64,000 bases of DNA. Origin: Colwellia sp. Arc7-635 (GTDB taxonomy: Bacteria; Pseudomonadota; Gammaproteobacteria; Enterobacterales; Alteromonadaceae). Position 1 is the first letter of the stretch; every line of letters starts with the position of its first letter. The position numbers were made by a program, and so were the translations under genes. A model generated the notes under the pieces. That model saw only the letters and a program-made list of their open reading frames with translations, did no database searches and was not told the DNA's origin. The stretch is from the NCBI RefSeq assembly GCF_003971255.1, contig NZ_CP034660.1, positions 434,001 to 498,000 of the forward strand, written 5' to 3'. Positions 8,628 through 18,652 of the stretch are shown here, one piece after another.

Positions 8628-11153
8628 ATGACAGAGTCAAATGTAGCGGTGCAGCTTACACCGGCGAAAAATCAGTTAGCAAAAACCGCCAGTAATGTGC
8701 ACAAATTTGGCGGCAGTAGTTTAGCTACTGCCGCTTGTATCGAACGTGTTATTGATATTATTCGTCAGCATTGTCAGCTTAATGATGTGGTGGTGGTGTC
8801 AGCAAATGGTAATACTACCGATGCGCTTTTTAGTCTCTATCAACTGGCTCTTGAGTATGTCGAGTCTGTCGAATCTATCAAGACACAGCAAGAAAACTCA
8901 GCACAGGTTAACGACAATGAGAATGTAAAATCACTGCGAGAACAACTTGAACTTGCGCTGACTGAACTACAAACATTACAAGCCGACTTGCTCAAGTCAT
9001 TACTCAATGTTAGTAGTACAGGAAAGCTAACGGTAATGTTGTCAGCTGATATTGCTCAGATAACAGCGCAATTAACCACAGACCCTGAAGCTTTTCAAAA
9101 TGACTTGTTGGCTTTTGGCGAAGTGTGGTCAGCGCGCTTATTAGCCGCGGTATTAAGTGAACGTGTTTGCCCAAGCTACATGTTAGACGCTAGAGATTTT
9201 CTTTTATTGGAAAGTGAAAAAAGCTGCGCTATTGATTATAGCCAAAGTGAAAAGAACTTTTTGGCTCAGCAGCAACCAGAACAACTTGCCGTTGTTACGG
9301 GCTATATAGCTCGTGATCAACAACAAAAAACCTGTACATTAGGACGTAACGGTAGTGATTATTCAGCCACTATTATGGCCGCTTTAGTTGGCGCGCGTAA
9401 CGTAACGCTTTGGACTGATGTCGATGGCATTTATAGTGCTGATCCGCGTGTTGTTCCACAGGCAAGAAAACTACATCGTTTACCAAACGCCGTTGCTAAC
9501 GAGCTTGGTCGCTTGGGTAATCCGGTGTTACATGCAAAAACCTTACAACCCTTAGCCAATCATAATAGTCATTTACATGTTGCGAGCAGTTTTGCGCCAG
9601 AAATTAGCGGTACTGAAATAGGTCAATTTGGCCAAATAGCGAAACAAGAGCTGTCGGTTACGCATTTAAATGATCTAATTCTTGCGCATTCAGTAAGTTT
9701 GATAGGGCAGGCCGGCCGTAAAGCTGTAGAGGAGTTTTCGCCAGTTTGTTATAACCTGAGCGAAGGGTATTTAGTGATAACGCAGGCGCAGCAAAAAGCG
9801 CTTAGCCAATGGTTGGCGAGTCATGGCAATCAAGTGTCGTTTACGCCCGTTGCTATTATTGCCGTTGTTGGTTATCAGGTGGCAAAGCAAGGCGATATGC
9901 GGGCTAGATTTAAAAGAGCATTGCGACATCAGCGCACGTTGCATTTTGTTCAGGCAGAAAATAAGCATAGTTATATTGCGGTATTACCGGAGCCTTGTAC
10001 CAGCGAATGGCTTAACAACATCCATGCAGATATGACCAAAGATGCCCGAAATATTGGACTAGTAGTTGCTGGCATTGGCAATATCGGTCAACGATTTTTA
10101 GCAATGCTGCCTAAACAACTAGCGCGATTATCGGTCTTAGAAAATGTTCATTTAGTGGCATTAGTTGGCGCGACTAAAGCGCTGATCAATACCGACGGTA
10201 TTGATGTGAACCATGCAATTATCCGTTATCAACAACAAGCAAAAGCTTATGAAAGTGCTGAGCTAGTCGAATGGTTAAATAATCATCCTTATGATGAATT
10301 AATCGTGGTTGATATCACACCCAGTGAAGATTTCAGTGAATTGTATCAGCAGTTTTTTAGCCAAGGAATTCACGTTATTGGCGCAAATAAATGGGCCGCG
10401 TCATCACCAACAGCAAATTATCAACAATTGTTAAGTACGGCCAAACAACATAATAGCTTATGGCTTGGAAATACCACGGTTGGTGCAGGTTTACCGATTA
10501 ACGCGACGATTGCTGAGTTGATCAACAGCGGTGATGTTATTACCGAAATATCAGGTATATTTTCTGGCACCTTGTCGTGGCTATTTCAATATTATGATGG
10601 CGATACACCGTTTTCATCCCTGTTATCAGACGCATTAACACAAGGTTTAACAGAGCCAGATCCTCGTGAAGATTTATCCGGCAGAGATGTACAACGAAAG
10701 TTACTTATTTTGGCGAGAATGGCAGGCTTTGAATTATCGTTAGCTGATATAGATTGCCAAAGTTTAGTGCCGGAAGTGCTGCGCGATATTCCACTCGCTG
10801 AGTTTTTGCAGCGCACCAATGAGCTTGATGAGTTATTTCTTCAGCGCTTAAACCAAGCAAAAGCACAGCACTGTGGCATACGCTATGTTGCACGCTTTGC
10901 TAATGAAAATGGCAATATTAGTGCAAAAGTTAGTTTGGAAGAACTCGCCAATGATGATGCTTTTACGCAGTTAACACCGTGCGATAATGTTTTTCAGATC
11001 AAGAGTGAGTGGTATCAAGAAAACCCGTTAATTATTCGTGGCCCAGGAGCTGGCCGTGATGTTACTGCCGGTGGCATTCATGCGGATTTGGTGACTATTT
11101 GTCAGCAACTGAATCATCGTAAGCAGCAGGTAAAACTTAAAGGTATAAATTAG
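8628..11153 (+). CDS. metL: Bifunctional aspartokinase / homoserine dehydrogenase II (MetL)
   Basis: Catalyses the first and third steps from aspartate towards homoserine. In 841 residues: N-terminal aspartokinase (VHKFGGSSLA near 25, GRNGSDYSATIMAALVGA near 240, WTDVDGIYSADPR), a regulatory linker, and a C-terminal homoserine dehydrogenase with Rossmann motif VAGIGNIGQRF near 480 and the signature region GLTEPDPREDLSGRDVQRK near 670. Its position after metB identifies the methionine-repressed isoform. Start chosen at ATG 8628; an in-frame TTG at 8610 is possible and the ribosome-binding site is weak for both. Confidence 0.94.
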   Translation: MTESNVAVQLTPAKNQLAKTASNVHKFGGSSLATAACIERVIDIIRQHCQLNDVVVVSANGNTTDALFSLYQLALEYVESVESIKTQQENSAQVNDNENVKSLREQLELALTELQTLQADLLKSLLNVSSTGKLTVMLSADIAQITAQLTTDPEAFQNDLLAFGEVWSARLLAAVLSERVCPSYMLDARDFLLLESEKSCAIDYSQSEKNFLAQQQPEQLAVVTGYIARDQQQKTCTLGRNGSDYSATIMAALVGARNVTLWTDVDGIYSADPRVVPQARKLHRLPNAVANELGRLGNPVLHAKTLQPLANHNSHLHVASSFAPEISGTEIGQFGQIAKQELSVTHLNDLILAHSVSLIGQAGRKAVEEFSPVCYNLSEGYLVITQAQQKALSQWLASHGNQVSFTPVAIIAVVGYQVAKQGDMRARFKRALRHQRTLHFVQAENKHSYIAVLPEPCTSEWLNNIHADMTKDARNIGLVVAGIGNIGQRFLAMLPKQLARLSVLENVHLVALVGATKALINTDGIDVNHAIIRYQQQAKAYESAELVEWLNNHPYDELIVVDITPSEDFSELYQQFFSQGIHVIGANKWAASSPTANYQQLLSTAKQHNSLWLGNTTVGAGLPINATIAELINSGDVITEISGIFSGTLSWLFQYYDGDTPFSSLLSDALTQGLTEPDPREDLSGRDVQRKLLILARMAGFELSLADIDCQSLVPEVLRDIPLAEFLQRTNELDELFLQRLNQAKAQHCGIRYVARFANENGNISAKVSLEELANDDAFTQLTPCDNVFQIKSEWYQENPLIIRGPGAGRDVTAGGIHADLVTICQQLNHRKQQVKLKGIN

Positions 11154-11186
11154 TTTCTCAAGCTAAATTAAGTAGAGAAATTAAGC

Positions 11187-11214
11187 TTTGGCGCAACTAC
11201 ATTAACGCGCCAAA
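11187..11214. terminator. Stem-loop between convergent metL and porin genes
   Basis: TTTGGCGC and GCGCCAAA (8-bp arms, 12-base loop) without a T tract. It lies between convergent genes and may be a weak shared terminator. Confidence 0.4.
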
Positions 11215-11251
11215 TGCTCTAAGTTAGTTTTTGACTTTTACTTGCGAACTT

Positions 11252-11917
11252 TTATAAATCAAAATCAACGCTATAGCTGATGACAAAGTTTAAGTCACCG
11301 TCAGCGCCATCAATGTCTGTATCTGATACAGCAAAGGTAAAACCATTTTTACTCAAACTAACACCGTAATCGACATAATCACCGCCGGCGTCAAAGTCGT
11401 AGCTACCAATATGAAGTCCTAGTTCTAAGCCTTCAGATACTTCAAAAGCGGCATCGGCAGATATGTAAGTATCATCACCAAAGTCGCCACCACCATCTGA
11501 GTCAACTAAAGTATTGTAGGTAATTGAGTAAGCGTCGTATGAAAGTGAAAAGTTAACTTCACTAAAATCTGCATCGGCATCATTATCATAAGCGTAATAA
11601 ATATAACCTACGCTGTAACCTATACCATTATCTAACTCGTTGGCATAGGCGGCATAAACATCAAGTTCATAAGTCATGTTCTCAGCCCAATCGGCATTTG
11701 ATGCCCAAGTACCTACTGAAAAGCCTGAAGCATTTTCATAATCAATACCGCCAGATACTGCTGCCGCATTTGTTGTCTGTGTAACGCCACGCCATAAGTA
11801 ATTGTTCGAGGCTGCTGCATTTGCAGATAAACCTTCAACCGCGTGTGCTGACGTTGCCATAAATGCAGAGGCAGTTAGTATCATTGAAATTGAGAGAGAG
11901 ATAATTGATTTTTTCAT
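11252..11917 (-). CDS. TorF-family putative outer-membrane porin
   Basis: 221 residues with a cleavable signal peptide (cleavage after ATSAHA near residue 26) and an acidic beta-rich mature part. SNNYLWRGVTQT near residue 37 is the hallmark of the TIGR02001/TorF putative porin family, followed by alternating amphipathic strands. Asp/Gly-rich loops (DSDGGGDFGDD, GADGDL) suggest extracellular loops. Monocistronic; the 600-bp upstream region probably holds its promoter. Transport substrate unknown. Confidence 0.85.
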   Translation of the reverse strand: MKKSIISLSISMILTASAFMATSAHAVEGLSANAAASNNYLWRGVTQTTNAAAVSGGIDYENASGFSVGTWASNADWAENMTYELDVYAAYANELDNGIGYSVGYIYYAYDNDADADFSEVNFSLSYDAYSITYNTLVDSDGGGDFGDDTYISADAAFEVSEGLELGLHIGSYDFDAGGDYVDYGVSLSKNGFTFAVSDTDIDGADGDLNFVISYSVDFDL

Positions 11918-12526
11918 CTTGAGTCCACTAAGTTTTTATAATTGCTAACAGCATTGCAAAGACAATGCCTTAGTCGAATTTAATTTTTAAAGTGGTTTTT
12001 TATCAGGGTGTTAATGTATTTTTGTTAGGTTTTCTATTAAAGGTTTTTAATCATGCTTGTGCTGTGTTGGTGCAAATGTATCGACTTATGTACAAAAAAA
12101 GTGCAGATGTTATTTGAAGCAATAAAGAATATTTATGGATTGTCATAAATAATGGGAAACGTGCCAATGGATGAGATATTTAGCATATTAGTTATGTTTC
12201 GTGATTATTTTTAATCTTGGAAATAAAGTTCCCATATGATCGTTAATGCCACAAACCTGACTCGATTTAGTAGTGGACTTATCACAGAAAATAGTCAGTT
12301 TAGCGACCATTTCGGTCATTCATATAATTGTGTTGGCATTACTTCAAAGTGCCATTAGCAGTCAGTCGTTTTTTACTAACTATTTGCTAACGGACTCTAT
12401 TAAGCTGCTTTATAAAAAACTTATTTTCCATTAAATGTGGCTGTGAATAATATTTTATTATTTACTTAATCTATCTTCCAAATCCTATTTTTCATCAAGC
12501 ATATAAATACAAACACTTACTTTTAG
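11918..12526. other. Intergenic region between porin and LRR lipoprotein genes
   Basis: About 610 bp without a convincing gene. It should hold the porin promoter. A small stem, GCATTG-CAAAGA-CAATGC, lies at about 11951-11972. No ECF-type promoter, repeat or RNA gene was recognised. Confidence 0.5.
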
Positions 12527-13564
12527 CTAGAATTCCAGCATATCAACCCAGTCAATTGTCTCTAAATAGCTTCTTGTTTCTTCAGATAAAGGGTTCTCAA
12601 CTAAATTAGCGTAGTTTAACTTTAGGTTATTTGAGAGGTCTATTGATTTTATGTTGTTTTTCCATAGGTTAAGTCCTTTTAAATCAATTGAATAGCTCAA
12701 ATCTATATTCATTAAATTGTTCTTTGATAAAGTTAATTCAGTCAAATTAGGCGCATAACTTAAATCAATAATCGATAAGCTATTATTGCTTAAATTAAGT
12801 TTTTCTAAGGCAGGAAGGTCAAAATCAACAGATTGTAATTTTGAGTCTGTTACTTCAACTACCGTAAGTGCAGAGTGATTGGCCAATGAAAGGTTCGTTA
12901 ATAAGTTGCCAATAACGGTCAACTCTCTAAGCTTTAAATTATTATCAAAATTAATATGTGTGATGTCACCCCAGGTTAATCTAACTATTCCTGGAACATT
13001 AGCTCGTGTAGGAGACACTTGAACATCCTCAAAATTTAATAACTGCAATTTTTCAAGCTCTGTTAATGTTTCAATATTTAAAGCTTCAAGTGGATTGTCA
13101 TTTATGTAGATATTTTTTAATTTGGTATTGTAGGTAAGATTTATATTCTTGAGGTTATTATTCTGAGATAAAAACAACTCTTGCAAGTTGACTAGCTCAT
13201 CAATGTTAACTTGTTCAATTGATGACGAAGACAAGGTGAAGCTTGATACTTTCGCGAAATGGCTAGAGTCTATAAATCCACTTTCTAAATGACTTAATTC
13301 TACGGTCATTATATTCGGGAATAATAATAGATCTTCTGTACTATCAGAGCTATTTGAATTATAGGAATTAGCGTAACAGGTAAATTCTGTTAACTCATCA
13401 GCATATACTAAGTCTTTTGCGGAGGCTTCACTGTTAACACAGTTTTTAACTTCTTCTGATATAAAATTAATATCGCTAATAGCTAAACGTTTATCACCTT
13501 CACTATCGCTACCACCAGAACACCCAACTAAAATAACAACAAAAAGAAGTGGTATATACTTCAC
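12527..13564 (-). CDS. Leucine-rich-repeat lipoprotein
   Basis: 345 residues. A signal peptide with lipobox LVGC near residue 15 indicates lipidation. From about residue 105 there are irregular leucine-rich repeats of 20-23 residues with the LxxLxLxxNxL pattern (LNLSNNSLSIIDLSYAPNL, LTLSKNNLMNIDLSYS), of the bacterial kind often found in surface or interaction proteins. The N-terminal 90 residues carry two Cys (KNCVNSE, EFTCYAN). AT-rich even for the window. Single gene; partner unknown. Confidence 0.8.
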   Translation of the reverse strand: MKYIPLLFVVILVGCSGGSDSEGDKRLAISDINFISEEVKNCVNSEASAKDLVYADELTEFTCYANSYNSNSSDSTEDLLLFPNIMTVELSHLESGFIDSSHFAKVSSFTLSSSSIEQVNIDELVNLQELFLSQNNNLKNINLTYNTKLKNIYINDNPLEALNIETLTELEKLQLLNFEDVQVSPTRANVPGIVRLTWGDITHINFDNNLKLRELTVIGNLLTNLSLANHSALTVVEVTDSKLQSVDFDLPALEKLNLSNNSLSIIDLSYAPNLTELTLSKNNLMNIDLSYSIDLKGLNLWKNNIKSIDLSNNLKLNYANLVENPLSEETRSYLETIDWVDMLEF

Positions 13565-13991
13565 AAAAAGGTACCTTATTTAATTTAAAATTTAAATTAT
13601 TCAACGGCATCTAAAGTCTATCAATAAGCAACCGATAGAAACCAAATGAACACTATAACGTAAGCGGAGGTTATCTTATCGTTCGAAGAGGACATTAAGT
13701 TTTTCAAGTCGTTATGTCAACTAAGCCTCCTTAGTTGCCGTTGTTTTCTTGCTATTTATAACGCTTTTTATTATTCCTTCACGACTTTGCCGTAAGAACT
13801 TTAATTCTTTTCACCAATCCACCTAAAGCCTAAGAAATACGATTCAAGCATTTTCATCAGTTGTGAAGATCCACTGATTTTAACAGAATGGCTAATTTTA
13901 TTACTTTTAATCTCCATTTTTGTCGCTGATCTCAGTCGCAAAATTCGTGTAATTAAGTTAAAGTAGCGCAAATTTTGTCAAGGTTCTCACT
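13565..13991. other. Intergenic region upstream of rpe
   Basis: About 430 bp between divergent genes. Contains a short stem ACTAAG-CCTC-CTTAGT near 13720 and presumably the rpe promoter. Nothing else recognised. Confidence 0.4.
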
Positions 13992-14663
13992 ATGTCTGAT
14001 TTCTTAATTGCTCCATCAATTTTATCTGCAGACTTTGCTCGTTTGGGCGAAGATGTTGCAAACGTACTTAGCGCTGGCGCTGATGTTGTTCATTTTGATG
14101 TAATGGATAACCATTTTGTACCTAATCTTACTTTTGGTTCAATGATTTGTAAGTCATTACGCGATTACGGTATTACGGCACCTATTGATGTGCATTTAAT
14201 GGTGAAACCTGTTGATAGCCTTATTCCTGATTTTGCTAAAGCAGGCGCAGATATTATTACTTTTCATCCTGAAGCCAGTGATCATATCGACAGAACCTTA
14301 CAGTTAATTAAAGACCATGGTTGCAAGGCCGGTTTAGTACTTAACCCAGCAACGCCTCTACATGTGCTTGATTTTGTTATGGACAAGCTTGACGTTATTT
14401 TATTAATGTCAGTTAATCCTGGTTTCGGCGGTCAATCTTTTATTCCTACTACGTTAGATAAGTTACGTTTAGTACGTGAAAAAATTGATGCAAGTGGCTA
14501 CGACATTCGTTTACAAGTAGATGGCGGCGTTAAAGCTGATAATATTGCTGACATTGCCAAAGCGGGCGCAGATATGTTTGTTGCTGGCTCAGCTATTTTC
14601 TCTAAGCCAGACTACAAAGTGGCTATTGATGAAATGCGTGCAGAATTAGCAACCGTAAAATAA
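13992..14663 (+). CDS. rpe: Ribulose-phosphate 3-epimerase
   Basis: Interconverts D-ribulose 5-phosphate and D-xylulose 5-phosphate in the pentose phosphate pathway. A TIM barrel of 223 residues with [13 protein letters not shown] at the start, metal-binding [13 protein letters not shown] near 35, DVHLMV near 67 and phosphate-binding [12 protein letters not shown] near 140. Followed after 53 bp by trpS; the phosphoglycolate phosphatase gene usually between them in enterics is absent. Confidence 0.96.
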   Translation: MSDFLIAPSILSADFARLGEDVANVLSAGADVVHFDVMDNHFVPNLTFGSMICKSLRDYGITAPIDVHLMVKPVDSLIPDFAKAGADIITFHPEASDHIDRTLQLIKDHGCKAGLVLNPATPLHVLDFVMDKLDVILLMSVNPGFGGQSFIPTTLDKLRLVREKIDASGYDIRLQVDGGVKADNIADIAKAGADMFVAGSAIFSKPDYKVAIDEMRAELATVK

Positions 14664-14716
14664 TAAACAGCTATTAAAGCTGTTAAGTAATAGATTAAAT
14701 AATCGAAGGATAAAAA

Positions 14717-15721
14717 ATGAGTAAACCTATTGTATTAAGTGGCTGCCAGCCGTCAGGCGAGTTAACTATTGGTAATTACCTTGGCGCGTTAAAGCAATGG
14801 GTAAGCATGCAATACAGTCACGAATGTTATTACATGTTGGTAGATCAACATGCTATTACGGTTCGTCCTAATCCTGAAGCGTTACGCAAAGCAACTCTTG
14901 ATGGTTTAGCCTTGTATTTAGCCTGTGGTGTTGACCCAGAAAAAAGTACTATTTTTATCCAGTCGCATGTACCAGAACACGCACAACTGAGCTGGGTATT
15001 AAATTGCTACACTCAAATGGGTGAGCTAAACCGCATGACACAATATAAAGATAAGTCGGCAAAGTCTGAAGCGAATATGAACTCAGGCTTATTTACTTAT
15101 CCGGTATTAATGGCGGCAGACATTTTATTATACGGCGCAAATAAAGTCCCTGTTGGCGATGATCAAAAACAACATTTAGAATTAGCTCGTGATATTGCAA
15201 CGCGTTTTAATAATTTGCACGGCGAAACGTTCAAAGTACCAGAACCTTTTATTCCAGAGTTTGGTGCCCGTGTAATGAGCTTATTAGAGCCAACGAAAAA
15301 AATGTCTAAGTCTGATACTAACCCAGGTAACTTTATTGGTTTATTAGAAGATACGAAGAAAATCACCAAGAAAATTAAACGTGCAGTAACTGACTCTGAC
15401 GAAGCGGCCAATATCTATTTTGATATTGCTGAAAAGCCAGGCGTGTCTAACTTATTGTCATTATTATCGTGTACTACCGGTAAAACGGTTGAAGAGCTTG
15501 TACCTGAATACGAAGATAAAATGTATGGTCACTTGAAAGGTGATGTTGCTGAAGCCGTTGTTGCTTTGCTTGCACCGATTCAAGAGCGTTATCATCAATT
15601 TCGTAACGACCAAGCTTACTTAGATGAAGTGATGCGCAAAGGTGCTGAAAAAGCCTCGGCTCGTGCAGCTAAGCTACTAGCTGAAGTTTACCAAGCTGTA
15701 GGTTTTATCGCTAAGCCTTAA
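14717..15721 (+). CDS. trpS: Tryptophanyl-tRNA synthetase
   Basis: Charges tRNA-Trp. 334 residues, the normal length for class I TrpRS. The HIGH-equivalent is [14 protein letters not shown] near residue 12 and the KMSKS loop is KKMSKSDTN near 195; [17 protein letters not shown] is also diagnostic. AAGGA ribosome-binding site before ATG 14717. Probably cotranscribed with rpe. Confidence 0.97.
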   Translation: MSKPIVLSGCQPSGELTIGNYLGALKQWVSMQYSHECYYMLVDQHAITVRPNPEALRKATLDGLALYLACGVDPEKSTIFIQSHVPEHAQLSWVLNCYTQMGELNRMTQYKDKSAKSEANMNSGLFTYPVLMAADILLYGANKVPVGDDQKQHLELARDIATRFNNLHGETFKVPEPFIPEFGARVMSLLEPTKKMSKSDTNPGNFIGLLEDTKKITKKIKRAVTDSDEAANIYFDIAEKPGVSNLLSLLSCTTGKTVEELVPEYEDKMYGHLKGDVAEAVVALLAPIQERYHQFRNDQAYLDEVMRKGAEKASARAAKLLAEVYQAVGFIAKP

Positions 15722-15737
15722 GCTAGGTATTGTTAAT

Positions 15738-15767
15738 ACTTACCAGCTAGTAAACTAGCTGGTAAGT
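15738..15767. terminator. 13-bp perfect stem-loop after trpS
   Basis: ACTTACCAGCTAG-TAAA-CTAGCTGGTAAGT. No T tract; precedes the canonical terminator at 15784 by 17 bp. May be a processing or stability hairpin. Confidence 0.6.
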
Positions 15768-15783
15768 TGTTAAGCAAGACATA

Positions 15784-15814
15784 AAAAAGCCGTCGTATTT
15801 ACGACGGCTTTTTA
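15784..15814 (+). terminator. Rho-independent terminator of rpe-trpS
   Basis: AAAGCCGTCGT-ATTT-ACGACGGCTTTTT; strong GC stem and T run. The A run on the left could also serve the minus-strand FHA gene. Confidence 0.92.
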
Positions 15815-15906
15815 GTTTGTACGATTCACTTCAATGCCATTAAGTTAAGCCAAACTCAGTCAAGTTAAGCTTGAAATGTGTTGGACGATTTAGCACCGAA
15901 GGCACA

Positions 15907-16875
15907 CTATTCTTTATCGTCTTCAGCAGCTTCTTTCGCTACTTTTTCAAATAACTTAGCACTGTCATTAACAAAGCTTTCAACATCACTGCTTGGTGTA
16001 AACAGGAATGCAGGCGACATGATTGTAGTGTCAAACTGCGGTCGTGGATTAAACTCTGGCTGTTTACTCATTTGTATGACAAAACTGCCGCCAAACAACA
16101 AAACAACTAAGCAGGATGCGACAACATTTCTACGACGCAAGGTCATATGAAAGCCGACATAACAATTGAGCCAAAATAAGCAAAACGCTAATATCAATGG
16201 AATGATCGTTAAGGTCCATAACATTGAAAAGTTGCTTGAGGTATTAAAGTGCACAATGTTTTCGAAAATATCACTAAGCCACATCAAGTTAAAAAAGATG
16301 AAACTAATGCCCATTTGAGTCCAAAAACGAGCATCGTGTTTGGTTAAATGCGACACCAAGGCAATACCAGCAGGCCATAAAGCAAAACCTAAGGTTAAAC
16401 CGATAGTGGGTACTAGCATTTGCGTTAAGGTTACTTCGTTGGCATTGTTTAAGTTAATAATCCAACCAGCGATAAGAGCAAAAAATACCATGCTTAATGT
16501 TAGCGCTATTGGGTGACGCGCAATATTAATAAGGTTTTCGAATGTACTAATAGCAATACTTTCTGAAACCGGATGGCTTGGAAAAACAAAGCGAACTTGG
16601 CTTTTACCTATGGTAATAATATCGCCGGAACGCACTTTGTGTTGAATGACGTTGTCTTTACTATTTTCTAAATAGCTGCCGTTAACCGAACCTTGATCAT
16701 CAACTAGCCAATCTTCACCATTAAAATGTAATTGTAGGTGATCGGCACAAACGTGTGGGTCGCTAATGATAATGTCGTTATCGTAGCCGCGGCCAATAGT
16801 AATATTGTTGGAGGCAAACTTTTGGCGACTTAATAGTTTATGACCATGGCTGAGTTCTTCAATTATTATTTCCAT
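15907..16875 (-). CDS. FHA-domain integral membrane protein
   Basis: 322 residues. An N-terminal forkhead-associated domain (about 15-100) shows the fold landmarks IGRGYDND, a DPHVCADHLQL segment and SVNGSYL, so it probably binds phosphothreonine peptides; the conserved Ser before His is replaced. Four hydrophobic segments follow (about 120-250), then a polar tail. The start overlaps the stop of the upstream secreted protease by 10 bp, so the two are translationally coupled and likely act together, the FHA domain in the cytoplasm and the protease outside. No kinase is in view. Confidence 0.82.
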   Translation of the reverse strand: MEIIIEELSHGHKLLSRQKFASNNITIGRGYDNDIIISDPHVCADHLQLHFNGEDWLVDDQGSVNGSYLENSKDNVIQHKVRSGDIITIGKSQVRFVFPSHPVSESIAISTFENLINIARHPIALTLSMVFFALIAGWIINLNNANEVTLTQMLVPTIGLTLGFALWPAGIALVSHLTKHDARFWTQMGISFIFFNLMWLSDIFENIVHFNTSSNFSMLWTLTIIPLILAFCLFWLNCYVGFHMTLRRRNVVASCLVVLLFGGSFVIQMSKQPEFNPRPQFDTTIMSPAFLFTPSSDVESFVNDSAKLFEKVAKEAAEDDKE

Positions 16876-18119
16876 GAAACAGACTCCATAAACTTAGTCA
16901 AAAAGGCGAGAGAGGTGTCTTGTGCAACACCTGACATAGTAAAATGACTAAGCAGTGCGTACTGCTCATGATCTACTGATATCGCAATATAGAGAACATC
17001 GTAAAGTTCTGGAAATGCTTTATAAGCACGGGTACAAAATACGGCTTTGTTTTTAATATTACTGCTTTGAGGCGTTACAATATCATGCTGACATTGATAT
17101 TCAGTGACATCGTCTTTACCTGCTTGATTACCCGCAGCGACTTGGTTTAGTTGGCGTTCAAAAATATGGTAAAACTTAGTGCTACCAAATTTATCTGATT
17201 CCATAAAACGGTATTCCATTTCCAATGAGCCGGTAAAGAAGTCAGAAGAAATATAGGTATTCTCATCTAAATCACAGTTGGCAACAGCAGCCATAATTTG
17301 AGCGTCGGCTTTATCTGAATTTGACTCACCCCAACAGCGTACGAATGGTACGTCGATAGTAGGAATTAAACCTCGTCCAAGCTGTTTTAATTGCCAGTCA
17401 CTGTCGAGTATGGTGGTAATTAATTTTTCTTGGTTTTGCATCAACTGTTCAGCCATTTGCTGATCGATGCTCTCGGGCGGGTTATTTTTATAAGCTAGGT
17501 AAAGTGCTTTCAGCTTGTCATGCGGTACTAAAAAGCCGATTTGATTACCTGAGGTTGCGACATTAATACCGACAACTTCAGTATTTTTGTTTACTACTGG
17601 TCCGCCACTCATGCCTGAGTTTACTGAACCCGTGAAATGAATGCGGTCGTTAAATGACTCGTTTTTCAAGCCGTTATAAGTACCTGGCACAACAATCATA
17701 CCTAAGTCATGCGGGTTACCGAGTGAGTATAGCTCTTCACCTTTGGTGGGCGCTTGCTGAGCAATTTCAAAAAATGGCATGTCAGTACTGACATCACGCT
17801 GAACTATCGCTAAGTCGTTAATAACATCAACACTCTTTAAGGTCAGTGTTGCTTTGTTGCCTTTGTTATCTAAGTACTCAATGGTGTATTTATTGGGATG
17901 GCGCGCGAAACCAGACACTACGTGATAGTTAGTCGCAATAAGACCATCACTGCTAATTTGAAACCCAGAGCCAATAGATGATTTTTCGCCACTGGCTTTG
18001 TCAATTAAACGAATTTGATAAAGTGATGGGGCCAGTTGTTTAAAAATTTCTTCGGCCTGCTCAACTGCAACACTTAACGTGCTAAAGCACATCAGTAGCA
18101 GAGCAAAAATAGCTTTCAT
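16866..18119 (-). CDS. Secreted trypsin-like serine protease (S1C/DegP-like, no PDZ seen)
   Basis: 417 residues with a signal peptide (MKAIFALLLMCFSTLSVAVE). The chymotrypsin-fold domain has the full triad: His in ATNYHVV near 61, Asp in INDLAIV near 99, Ser in GMSGGPV near 165. The C-terminal half (from about 215) is not a PDZ domain and is unrecognised; it has several Cys that may form disulfides. Start at 18119 is favoured by AAGGAT just upstream and by the signal peptide; a longer frame to 18209 would hide it. First gene of a two-gene operon with the FHA membrane protein. Confidence 0.85.
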   Translation of the reverse strand: MKAIFALLLMCFSTLSVAVEQAEEIFKQLAPSLYQIRLIDKASGEKSSIGSGFQISSDGLIATNYHVVSGFARHPNKYTIEYLDNKGNKATLTLKSVDVINDLAIVQRDVSTDMPFFEIAQQAPTKGEELYSLGNPHDLGMIVVPGTYNGLKNESFNDRIHFTGSVNSGMSGGPVVNKNTEVVGINVATSGNQIGFLVPHDKLKALYLAYKNNPPESIDQQMAEQLMQNQEKLITTILDSDWQLKQLGRGLIPTIDVPFVRCWGESNSDKADAQIMAAVANCDLDENTYISSDFFTGSLEMEYRFMESDKFGSTKFYHIFERQLNQVAAGNQAGKDDVTEYQCQHDIVTPQSSNIKNKAVFCTRAYKAFPELYDVLYIAISVDHEQYALLSHFTMSGVAQDTSLAFLTKFMESVSWK

Positions 18120-18621
18120 TGAATATCCTTTTTTATTATTACGGTCGGGGCCATTGCAAACATGAGATAACCTTGCAGCCCTTTGGTTCATTTTAATCCG
18201 AATGATCAAGGTTAATCACCATTGTGCCACTGTAATCCAATTTGTCATCTTTTATCCGATAATAAGACTTTTATGTTTACTTAATAAACAATTAATTGAA
18301 TTTGTTTGATAAAAGCTTATATCAGGTGCGCCAGAACAGTGTCGCTCTAAGTTTCTCCTGGCGCAGAGTCTTGGTTTTGTGTGCTATTGATAAGCCCTTA
18401 ATAGCTCATTGTTAGATAATAGTTAAATGCCATTGTGTTCATCTACCATGAAAATTTTGCGTATTAAGAGTCTGAGTATGAACATTAGTGATACAAGGTT
18501 TATGGTTAGTGATAAGCATAAAATTGTGGCTGAAATTACCTCTGATTACTGTGTTAGATCAAGATAGCGTTAAAATGCAAGCGTATAGTGTTGTTGAAAA
18601 GCTTTCAATTTAGTATCATTA
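18120..18621. other. Intergenic region between protease and feoA
   Basis: About 500 bp. It holds an inverted repeat TGCGCCAG (18327-18334) / CTGGCGCA (18358-18365) with a 23-base loop and no T tract. No gene recognised; the Fur box at 18622 marks its right end. Confidence 0.4.
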
Positions 18622-18640
18622 AATGATAATTATTATCGTT
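18622..18640. promoter_or_regulatory. Fur box upstream of feoA
   Basis: AATGATAATTATTATCGTT matches the 7-1-7 pattern TGATAAT-N-ATTATCA at 14 of 15 positions. It ends 12 bp before the feoA ATG, so Fur-Fe(II) would block transcription or initiation. Confidence 0.85.
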
Positions 18641-18652
18641 AAGGCGATCGTT

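Noticed and set aside
13930-13960. TGATCT upstream of rpe as another ECF sigma promoter
   Set aside because: Sixteen bases later the sequence is GTAATTA without the C-G-T-A of the other -10 elements; rpe is also an unlikely regulon member.
18120-18209. 30-residue N-terminal extension of the secreted protease
   Set aside because: It would bury the signal peptide; AAGGAT just before 18119 marks the start.
18430-18600. CGTATTA and CGTATAG before feoA as ECF promoter -10 elements
   Set aside because: No TGATC stands 16 bases upstream of either; iron control by the Fur box explains the region.
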